Source: Dicyema japonicum
Taxonomy: Eukaryota; Dicyemida; Rhombozoa; Dicyemidae
Reading direction: 5' to 3'
Assembly (NCBI GenBank): GCA_011109175.1
Contig: RDEW01000022.1
Span: 642,273 to 706,272, forward strand
Length of the DNA stretch: 64,000 nucleotides
Positions within the stretch are counted from its first letter, which is position 1; every line of letters starts with the position of its first letter. Made by a program: the position numbers and the translations under genes. This document shows positions 55,677 to 64,000 of this stretch, piece by piece. The notes under the pieces were generated by a model. That model searched no databases. It had not been told where the DNA came from and was given only the letters and a program-made list of their open reading frames with translations.

Positions 55677-56341
55677 ATGTCAAAGAAGGACACAAAGATA
55701 ACTTCACACCGACTGGTTCTGCTAGGGAACACAGCTGTGGGTAAGTCAAGCATAGTTCTCCGCTTTGTCAATGGAATATTCCACGAATTCAACGAACCCA
55801 CAATTGGGGGTAAATTAGGATAAACAAATTAGCCGCCTTTTTGACACAAAACGTGACTGTTGATGGGGTCACTATTAAATTTGAAATTTGGGATACGGCC
55901 GGTCAGGAACGGTACCACTCACTGACCCCAATGTACTACAGGGGGACTCAGGCCGCAGTGGTCGTCTATGATCTCACAAGCGAGGACACATTCCACAAGG
56001 CCAAGAATTGGGTGGCCGAACTGCGATCAATGACTGGGGGAAATGTGGTTATCGCCTTGGTTGGAAATAAGGCTGATTTGGCTTTGGAGGGGAGAAATGT
56101 TGAATATGAGGTTATATTGGGGGTTAATGGTTAGATGGCTGAGGAATACTCAAAGTCTGAGGGACTTTTGTTCTTTGAGTCGTCAGCCAAGACATCAAAG
56201 AACATAAATGAGATCTTTATAGAGATTGGTTAACTTGTGATTATTTTAGCTAAAAAACTGTCAAAGGAGAAAGTACAAATGACTCCCAAGAAAGAAGGAT
56301 TAAAACTCAACTCGGAATCTTCTAATAATAAGTGCTGCTAA
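55677..56341 (+). CDS. RAB5: Small GTPase Rab5
   Basis: Four exons (55677-55809, 55833-56110, 56135-56228, 56250-56341) with introns of 23, 24 and 21 nt, all GT-AG, give an intact protein of about 198 residues. Rab5 controls early endosome fusion. GTPase motifs: [10 protein letters not shown] (P-loop), PTIGAAF (switch I, completed across intron 1), [19 protein letters not shown] (switch II and the Rab5 signature), VGNKADL and ESSAKT. The C-terminus ends in NNKCC, a double-cysteine prenylation site. The extent of the hypervariable tail is normal. It follows SPT5 on the same strand. Confidence 0.96.
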
Positions 56342-56587
56342 TTTATTATGAAATGTTATTTTTATAATTATTTTCTTTAATAATATTTTAACTTATTTTT
56401 GCCTTACAGGATCTGTTCGTCGTTAACTTAGTTTTCTCCACGAGCAAGTGGTCTCAAACAATAAAACAGGATGATTTTGTTTATTTCTTGGAAATATATG
56501 ATCAGTTCGACTTCGAGTTTCCAAATATATACAGAGATTATGGAATCACAGTTTTGTGGTTATATTCCATTTATTAATAGGATGATT

Positions 56588-56885
56588 AAGTGGTTAGGTG
56601 TCGGGCTAAAAGTGACTTAGGTTACGGGTTCGATTCTCGCTGCTGTTCACCTGGTGGAAGGTTCCACGCATCTAGATGCTAAAAAGGTTTGACGAGTGAC
56701 TCCGTCATCAGTGGACTCACTGCGGAACTGGATAGTCAAAAAGGACCCACACACAAGAAAAAGAAAATAGAAGTGAAGATCATTCCTTGGTTCTACGATT
56801 AGTTAAAATTAACTGTTCTTTACTTAAATAAAGTGCGTGTCCTGCCTATGCGGAGCTAATACCACGGCTCCGTGAAAAGGCTGTT
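56588..56885 (+). repeat. tRNA-derived SINE, complete copy
   Basis: The A-box-like GTGGTTAGGTGTCGGG and B-box GGGTTCGATTCTC are at tRNA-like spacing. The body shares gacgagtgactccgtcatc and cactgcggaactggat, and the tail runs to gtgtcctgcctatgcggagc. It is similar to 27198-27490 along its whole length, including the interior gatcattccttggttctacg. It lies about 250 bp downstream of RAB5. Confidence 0.87.
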
Positions 56886-57149
56886 AAAAATAATGGGATG
56901 ATTAAGACTATCTGTGGATTTTCAGTTTAAACTATCTAAGCCACGTGACATTACTATTTTGTAATTTTAAATTCTCGGAGGGACTACAGCAGACTTTAAC
57001 CGACAATGAACGATTGAGGGAAGATTGGGTCTCCGCATGAGAATTTGAGTGAACAAAAACTCAGAACAATCGAATTTACTATGCGAGTGTGTTTGACATA
57101 CAAATTAATGGGGCAAGTTCTGTTTATTTAATTATTTTTATTATTTATT

Positions 57150-60100
57150 TAATAACCCCGAAAAGGGAACACCAAGAAAGAAGGAGTAATCCAACTAATT
57201 AAGTGATCCCGGTACGCCTCAACAGGATCGAGAGGTTTTTCCTGTGTTCCTCCAGAGTACCCACGGCTTTCCTGAATAAACGACGATCATCTTTCATTAG
57301 GTTTGAAGAGGAGTGGGTTTTTCCCCAAATTTCGTGTATTTGAAGCCTTCTGCCTTGAATGGAAGAAACGACTTGTTTCTTGGCCACACAGACAGATGAA
57401 GCCGGAGCCATTATTTTTGATTGCGGCGTGGTCAAGCATTGGAGGGAAAAGATCGGGGGTAGATTTGTTTGACGTGCTAGTTTTCCAATTAGGGTATTGA
57501 TCTTGAGTGAATTTGATATCGAAGCTCCATAGGCCCATGAGGCACAGGCGTACTCAATCGTCGGTTTTAGGAGTTGATTGAACACGACGAGGCGCATTCC
57601 TGTGAAGGTTTGGACTTCAAGAGCGGTTTGATTATATTAAGTTTCCTGAGACCCTTTGTCATAACGTTCTTCACATGTTGAGAAAATGACATCAAAGGGT
57701 CAAATGTCACTCCCAGGATAGTTGGACGAGTCTGTAGTGGTAAGGAGTCTCCAAAATGTTCAAATCAAGTGTATGTTTTTCTTTTCTGTCCGTGGTGAAG
57801 ATTGTATATGTTGATTTGTCCCTGGATACGGAGAGACGATTCAACTTCAACCAGGCTCCCAGGTCGTCAATATGTGACTGAAGCTCTGATTTTGCTGTAC
57901 CCACGTATTTGTTCCTGCTAGCGATGATTAGGTCGTCAGCATAAGTGAGAAGCATTGAATCTGGTCCTCCAGGGCAGGGTAAATCGTTGAGGAACAAGTT
58001 GAATAATGCCGGAGAGAGGGGCGATCCTTGAGGGACGCCATTTGGTAGGAGACGGGACCTCGATCTTGCGTGGCCTATACAGACACGTCCTCTTCTTCCG
58101 GAGAGAAAATTGGCTATCCATCTTTTCAAATCCGTCTGAATGGTGGTGTCAAAAACCTTCTTCGTGAGTAATGTTCTCGAGACAGAATCGAACGCCTTCT
58201 GGAAATCCAGGGAAACCACTATTGTCCGTAGATGGCGTTTCGGTACGTTGAACCCTTCTGATATAAATTGAGACAGTGAAGTCAAATGTGTCGTAGTTGA
58301 ACGCTCACATTTGAAACCATGTTGAAAGTGGCAGTCGGGGAAATGGGGTTTAATTTTCCAGAGTACGAGTTTCTCCATTAGGCGCGATAATGCGCACGTT
58401 AATGAAATTGGACGGTAGGAAGAAGGTAAGGTTTTCGGTTTTCCTGGTTTTAGGATTGGTATTATAAGTGAGTTCTTCCATTTGCATGGGATGACGTTCA
58501 TGTTAGAAGACAAATTAAAAATTGACGTAATCGAATTGATTGCAACATTACCAAGGTGTTTTAGCAAAATTCCTGGAATGCCGTCAGGACCACACGTATT
58601 AGATCTCTTCATTGATCTTATAGCTTGTGTGACCTCGGCATGAGTAAATAATTGATCCACGAAGTTGGTTTAGGCATTAAATTCCGAAGTGACAAGAATG
58701 GGATTTCGAGAAGTCCTTGTGACTTATGGATGCGTAATATTTCATTAGGTTGTTAGCTTGCACAGTATTTGGAGCAGAAAAAGATTCTGATTCATCTGAT
58801 AAGTTTAGCTTGATTCGACGAATAGTTTTCCATAAAAGACTCGTGGATTTCATATGTCCAATAGATGATAATAGGCGGTTCCACGCCCTATCTTTCTTTT
58901 CTCTGATATGTTTTGTAATTCTCTGATTTAAACATTTTATATTTTCCAAATCAGAAGAGGTTTGCAGATGATTCATCTTCACGGAGTTTCTTTGTTTGAC
59001 GAGGAGATGAGTCTCCGAGTTCAGAGTAGGCCTGTAGGATTTGTAAACTGCACGTGGTACAAACAACTTTTCAGCTTGAAGGATTACATGGTTTAGATGG
59101 TCCACTGCTTTATCGATGAAGCAAAATGAGGTGGGATCAAAATTTATTAGGTTATGGTCAATGAAGAGTTTGAAATTTGACCAGTCAGCTTTCTTGTATA
59201 CCTTGGAGATTGCTTTAATTCTACATGAGTTATTGAATCGGCTCAGTTTTATTATAATCGTATTATAATCACTTTGAAAATTGTAGGAGATGTTCCATGA
59301 AATCTTCGAGGCAATCCTAGAGGAAGCAATAGATATGTCTGGGGAGGTTGGGTTGTCATTTCTTCTGACTGGTGTCCTTGTGAAGATGTTCGGGTGATTC
59401 AGAATCACTATTTTTCGAGAGAGTCGATAATTAGACTCCCCCTCTTGTCTGCCGACTGGATACTGAACCATTGCGGATGTTTGGCGTTGAAATCCCCACA
59501 TAGTAACACATTTCGAATTTCTTGTAGTTTGTCGAGCTTCGGAACATAGTTATTAGGACAGGATCCCGGCGGTGGAATGTAAATGTTGATTAGAAAAAGA
59601 TGTTCTGACCCATTAATAAGATCAATAGAAATTTGTTCCGCGGTCCTGTCGTGTAGAAATAAATCATCCACCTGCAGCTCACATCGTGGAAGGATAAACC
59701 GTTTTTATAATGGTGAGTAAGCCGCCACTACGTCCATACGGTCTTTTCTGATAGAGATGTATCCAGGAAAAAGTGGGGTTTTACTCTTTGTAGAAAGTTT
59801 TGACTTTTGGATAAGGCAGATGTCAATCTAGTGGATCGTTAATAAACATTGTAACTCCAGAATCTTTGTTTTTATTGCGCTAGCATTGAGTTGCATAATA
59901 ACAAGGGGTTTTGGTCCAGGGTTTTGTTCATTATCTCCAGAAAGCAATAGAATCCAGAGGAACAAACAACATATCGAGTTTCCAGTTGAGGTATACCATC
60001 CAGGCATAAGGAGTCTAAATGAGGAAGAGCAAATGGTTCTTTTTGGTGTATTATTACACTGAGCGCCACCACAAAAGGTGAACCACATGACGCCACGAGA

Positions 60101-60215
60101 AAATTTGTAGTTTTTCTGCACTTTCCTCGAGTGGTTTGCGTCATCAATAGTATGGGTTTCACAGTGGGTTGTACAACCGGACTCTGTATCCACATCAAAC
60201 CCTTTACGGGTTTTT
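57150..60215 (-). mobile_element. LINE family A, nearly full length
   Basis: On the minus strand, 5' to 3': an N-terminal leader with the hydrophobic run CCLFLWILLLS, the 2A-like GDNEQNPGP (59912-59938), and QLNASAIKTKILELQ. The endonuclease shows INIYIPPPGSCP, LLCGDFNAKHPQW, SPDISIASS and SDYNTIIIK. The RT frame of 317 codons (58660-57707) has SNTCGPDGIPGILLKHLG, SYRPISLTC, VVSLDFQKAFDSVS, GVPQGSPLSPALFNLFLNDL and LLTYADDLIIAS. The C-terminus is YACASWAYG..LRRTGIT and the tail is ttggtgttcccttttcgggg. Frame breaks near 59830, 59450 and 58670 make it non-functional as read. It resembles CR1/Jockey-superfamily elements. The catalytic RT residues are intact. Confidence 0.92.
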
Positions 60216-60830
60216 CTTGATTTTGTGCAGTGATGTATTTGCTAAAGTCGTCTCGAATAGTTTTGAGGAGGTTCCCTTCATTCTCACATTCAGATTCGTA
60301 TCTGTTATAAGTTTTCCTAGTCAGTCTGACTGTGCAACTGTATAGGAAACCCTCCATGAATTGTAACATTTTCTATCTATTGACTGTGTCAAAAAACTTT
60401 CGAAATGTCAATCACAGGAATAGTCATTGTCACTTTAAAATTTTGGGAAACTTTGGACCGTTGTGGCCTCCACTTTTAGTTTCACTAAACATCCGAGGTG
60501 GATCTTGTACTTGACTCCCCATTCTCTGTATGATAATATTGACGACATTTTTCTGTTTGTTCATCAGAATAACTGGTTTGAAGTTTTCTACCTTAGACTT
60601 TTGTCTGTGAACGTATCTATGTGCTCTCTCAGCAATAGGGTTTTGTCGGTTCTGTACATTCCGTTAAGATGAGTGATGTCTTCATACAGTTTTTGAGTTC
60701 CATATTTGAAGAATTCGCCAATGAGACAGTTTGGACCAGAGTTTTTGTTAATTTTTTCAATTTTGAGCTTGCTACATGTATTTCTTCTGGGGTTGTTACT
60801 TCTTAAAGTCTTCCCGCTTCTGGAAGAGTC
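60216..60830 (-). mobile_element. LINE family B, RT N-terminal part
   Basis: The minus strand gives KLKKINKNSGPNCLIGEFFK YGTQKLYEDI in one frame, matching the LK.GKSPGPDGI..EFFKYG block. It later gives FLYSCTVRLTRKTYNRYE and KGTSSKLFET. The STVRL..KT..Y motif recurs at 5.1 kb before QGDP. The RT catalytic box has been cut off by the start of the LINE A copy below 60216. Confidence 0.65.
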
Positions 60831-60844
60831 CCAATGTTGTCATT

Positions 60845-62200
60845 TGATTTTATTTATTTAAGAACCCCAAGATCACCAGAAAGACGTTGATTGAGTGATC
60901 CCACCTTCAATTAATTCCCAGACCTTCTTTGCGTGGTCTTCCAATGTCACGGTAGAGCTTCTGCGAATGCATACAAAGGAACTCGATTGGATCGTCCTTC
61001 TTTGGGACCGAGCAATCGCCTAATGAGTTTCCTGGAAACTGCGAACACGATAGAGTGGAAAGGGGGTTGTAATCGTGGTGGATGCAAATATGTAGTTCTC
61101 CGTCTGATTGAATATAGTTTATTCAGTTTAATGTGGGACAGACATATTAAATTGTTGGAATGATGATCTACCACAGACACCGTAAGAGAATTAACAAATC
61201 ATGTACCCTGTGATAGAGTCAAATGCCTTTAATGACCACAGAGTAAGGCTGTTCGAATATGGGTTTTTTGATGTGTTTAAACCGTCAATGATAAATTGTG
61301 AGATCCATGATCATGTAAGGGAGACTAGGTGGTCCTAAGCAGGGTCATTTTTTGGCTTTCCTGTTTCAGAATAGATGTTATCAAGGAATTCTTTCAGATG
61401 TTTGTGAGAATGTATGTGTTGATGGAGTAATTGTACAAATTCTTTAATGCAGCCTTATCTCGAGGTCTAATAAGGTAGATTCGATATTATCCAATCAGGA
61501 CCACATGAAAGGTTGCCCCTAGTGAAGGAATCGCCCACCTCAATTCTAGGTGAAAAAGGTAATTGTGGGTGTGGTTTTGGATAGAAGTAATCCATCAGTG
61601 CAAAACGATTAAGTCCTTGTGACTTTTAGAAACGTAGTGTTTTGTTAGTTTGTTATCATGATTGTGGATAGATTGGTGGGGGACTGGGCGATCCTCCACT
61701 GCCATTCTCATTGATGATACTATTAATACTACTTAACGTTTTCCAAAAAGTTGCACATGGTTTTTATGACATAGTCGTCCAACGAGGTTCCGTTGTGTCT
61801 ATGTTAACTATAATTAGTTACGAAATTCTGGGATTGAAAGGACGTATAGACGATACAGATTCATTCGGGTTTTCTTTAAGTATCATGTTATCGCCTTCAG
61901 GGAGAAGACACAGCTTGAGAGATATCCTACTGATAATGTTGAAAGTACTCCACTGAATCCAATCATACTGTCTTTTCGTAGAACAGAGAATACAAGGAAT
62001 CTGAGAATGGGGACTGATTAGAGAGCTTTGACTCCTGAACCATCGCATTGAGGTCTGCAATCAAAACACGCAGCTCCATAATTTGCTATTGACCCCGTTG
62101 AAATTAAGGTGGAAAATAATTAGGGTAGAACCAGGGTTTAGTTATACATCACCAGACGCCAAGACGATAAGAACGGATATAATGAAGCCAACCCGTAGAG
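60845..62200 (-). mobile_element. LINE copy with 2A-like motif, endonuclease start and 3' end
   Basis: The minus strand begins near 62200 with SVLIVLASGDV, a stop and LNPGS (2A-like, 62127-62153), followed by LIIFHLNFNGVNSK and an ESKLSNQSPFSDSLYS endonuclease start. Much of the middle is unreadable. The end reads HIKLNKLYSIRRRTTYLHPP, FAVSRKLIRRLLGPK and DHAKKVWELIEGGIT, then the tail cttggggttcttaaataaat. It is 5'-complete but inactive. Confidence 0.7.
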
Positions 62201-62339
62201 GTAATCGGCAAGGTCGGGGGTATAATGGTTCTTTTCCAAGTTGAAAACGTGAGCCACATGAACGCCACGCTAATTTATTACCCAGAAATCACGAGAAAGG
62301 GATGAGTTATGTCTAATCCTGTATCCATACCAGTCCTTT

Positions 62340-63090
62340 TCCTGCGGTTAGTTTTGGAGTCCTGGATTAATCTCCACGACAGGGAAGGTTTCTTCTCGTA
62401 TCTCAAGCAGGCGTCCATATGGTAAGGGGATTTTGCTGCGTTCCTTAAGGTATTCTATAATTGGAGGACGTGTTCTCCGTAGTGACGAAGTGGACGTCAT
62501 TTTCGACGATCTCAATAGTATTCTGAGACATCGACTTTGTAAAACTTTCAGCTTGCTCTGTGCCGATAGTGATGTACAATCCATGAAGCACAGGCGTACT
62601 CGATACTCATAAGAACAAATTGTTTGTATAGAAGCTCTAACGATAAGCGGGAAAATGTTGGGGAGTGCTTAAAAGCCTTGAGAATTCCAATTTTCTTTTG
62701 GATCATTGCGGTTACCATTTTGATGAGTGAATAAGGAGAGGATCCTAGATGACTCCAAGGATTCAAAGGCTCTTCTTGATGGGGATCTGGGCATCAGATT
62801 TAACATCTCTTGCATGACCTGTGTCGCCTCCTCGACTCTTCGTTGATTCATCCGCATACGATCAAAGAATTGAATTTTTGAAGGTTGGGGATGGAAGGTC
62901 ACTGAGACCAGCACGGTTCTCTCGTGTGGATTTGGGGTATTCAGGCCGTCCGAGATGAATTGTACCAGTTTTGTTAAATGAATTGTTGGGTGTCCTTCGG
63001 TGAATCCGTGTACCAAATCCATCTTCCAATACTCCATTAAAGACTTCAGTTTCAGATGAGTAGGTCCTTCCATGACCTTAGATGAAAATT
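62340..63090 (-). mobile_element. LINE family C, RT fragments
   Basis: The minus strand gives VHGFTEGHPTIHLTKLVQFI and SDGLNTPNPHERTVLVSV, then, after a deletion, QKKIGILKAFKHSPTFSRLS, YKQFVLMSIEYACASWI, KLKVLQSRCLRILLRSSKMT and RTRPPIIEYLKE. The central catalytic RT blocks are missing. The element stands head to tail with the copy that begins near 62200. Confidence 0.72.
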
Positions 63091-63091
63091 C

Positions 63092-63160
63092 CATCTTTCG
63101 GATTCGAACCCACGACCTTCAGATCCGATGTAATCAGACGTTACGGTCAGCCAGAAGGCG
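63092..63160 (-). tRNA. tRNA-like sequence, probably a tRNA-Arg pseudogene or SINE head
   Basis: On the minus strand, GTCTGATTACATCGGATCTG followed by AAGGTCGTGGGTTCGAATCC resembles the anticodon arm and T arm of an arginine tRNA with TCG anticodon. The B box GGTTCGAATCC is perfect. Problems: the anticodon loop appears three bases too long, the T stem pairs only in part, and the D arm is short. A functional tRNA is therefore unlikely. The 5' limit of the LINE fragment at 63090 lies directly downstream of it. Confidence 0.42.
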
Positions 63161-63304
63161 TAATTGATTCACGCGGCATTATACAAAAACATTAGACACC
63201 ACTGTAAAATTTATTTACTTTGATGAGACGAGGAATTATAATATAAAAAATAAATAATTAAAATAAATAAATGATTAAATTAAATAGATAATAAATATTG
63301 ATTT

Positions 63305-64000
63305 ATGGGTCGTTATTATACTCGTTCTAAAGCTCGTGAGGAAAGTGAGTATTATTCGTTAATGTTATAGGAGAGCGATCTTTTCAGGGTGATTCAATCC
63401 ACGATGACACTGAAAACTCTTTTTCTGAAGTCACTGGGAATGACTCGTTTTATGTTAATTCTCAGAGTTCAATCGTTACTGAAAACAATCAAGAGGATGA
63501 GTCCAACTCAATACTGAAAATCTCACAAAAGGAACCCACCAGACAAAGATTCAAATTAATTCAAAACAAGAAAGAAATGTCAAGTAACGCTTCCATTACT
63601 GATGGAGCCAAATCCAAAACTGTTCAAAACAAGAAAGAAATGTCAAGTAACGCTTCCATTACTGATGGAGCCAAATCCAAAAACTGTTCAAAACAAGATA
63701 AGCTCCAAATCTCAGGAAACAGAAGAAACCGAAACACCAGAGATGATTAGCCCATCTTACAAAACTGAAGCAACCAAAATAGCACAAAATAAGAGAAACT
63801 CTAAACCCCAGAAAACAAAAGGAACCGAAACATCGGAGATGGTTATCAGTCCTTCCGAAACTGAGACTTTCAAAACCAAAAAAAGAATTAAGAGTTTCCA
63901 TCCCAGCATATCTGAACGAACGGAAAAACCAAAAACCGTTACCAGTCCTGTCAAAAATGAGAGACGTAATATAATTTCGGCACGTGGCTTATGCAAACTG
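63305..64000 (+). CDS. Ser/Thr/Lys-rich protein, 5' part, runs off the window
   Basis: ATG at 63305 starts MGRYYTRSKAREE, joined by a 26-nt GT-AG intron (63345-63370) to RERSFQGDSIHDDTENSFSE. The rest is low-complexity with many Ser, Thr, Lys and Glu. It contains a 21-residue tandem duplication (around QNKKEMSSNASITDGAKSK). The second repeat unit has one extra A (a run of five instead of four), which breaks the frame at 63680-63684. With 63 bp units the frame stays open to the window edge (KTKGTETSEMVISPSETETF and beyond). Basic and acidic Ser-rich proteins of this kind are often nuclear, but the family is not recognisable. I see no domain. Confidence 0.6.
63561..63687 (+). repeat. 63-bp direct tandem duplication inside a coding region
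   Basis: The unit starting tcaaaacaagaaagaaatgt occurs at 63561 and again at 63624, identical except that the second unit has one more A near its end (64 bp). A third partial start follows at 63688. In the first unit the length keeps the reading frame, in the second it does not. Confidence 0.95.

Noticed and set aside
62348-62584. A plus-strand protein (VDVIFDDLNSILRHRL) opposite the LINE
   Set aside because: The minus frame fits the LINE RT C-terminus (LQSRCLRILLRSS); the acidic plus frame is its shadow.
63659-63996. Two overlapping minus frames with many Phe and Leu
   Set aside because: They are the antisense of the Lys/Ser/Thr-rich plus-strand gene, which has a start codon, a 26-nt intron and an in-frame repeat.

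Overview
The window looks like nuclear DNA of a dicyemid mesozoan (a parasitic animal with extremely small introns) or a close equivalent. Every conserved gene I could follow is animal-like (PKA, Rab5, SPT5, RPA49/POLR1E, PARL, AASDH, MSH4, ABT1, mitochondrial ribosomal proteins bL9m and mL53). The reading frames join only if GT-AG introns of about 21-26 nt are removed. The organism name is inference; the tiny introns are read directly from the sequence. The DNA is AT-rich.

Layout. 1-6 kb: a LINE scrap, an unassigned ORF, a coiled-coil gene and PARL in tandem on the minus strand, a LINE, then ABT1. 6-12 kb: LINE pieces, including a 2A-like/endonuclease/RT element and an R2-like endonuclease remnant. 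12.8-15.6 kb: a degraded MSH4. 15.9-22.1 kb: interleaved LINE pieces on both strands, one unrecognised multi-exon gene and a SINE scrap. 22.1-25.4 kb: a gene cluster with an SDR/retinol-dehydrogenase-like gene and PKA catalytic subunit 62 bp apart on the minus strand, and mL53 on the plus strand. 26-32 kb: an integrase-type transposon split by a SINE, LINEs and an IS630/Tc1-like transposase with a coding minisatellite. 32.6-35.6 kb: AASDH. 35.9-40.1 kb: LINE fragments. 40.3-42.5 kb: POLR1E and MRPL9, convergent. 42.6-51 kb: LINE, pogo-like, Tc1-like and MULE debris. 52.7-56.3 kb: SPT5 and RAB5 in tandem. 56.6-63.1 kb: a SINE and a head-to-tail stack of LINEs, one nearly full length. 63.3-64 kb: the start of a repeat-containing gene that leaves the window.

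The genes are mostly unrelated housekeeping functions: Pol II and Pol I transcription, ribosome biogenesis, mitochondrial translation and proteolysis, endosomal trafficking, signalling and lipid/retinoid reduction. More than half of the window is transposable-element remnant. At least six LINE copies carry a 2A-like DxExNPGP-type motif just upstream of the endonuclease domain. Single-base frame breaks occur inside otherwise well conserved exons (MRPL9, SPT5 and the last gene), so some frameshifts here may be residual assembly errors.
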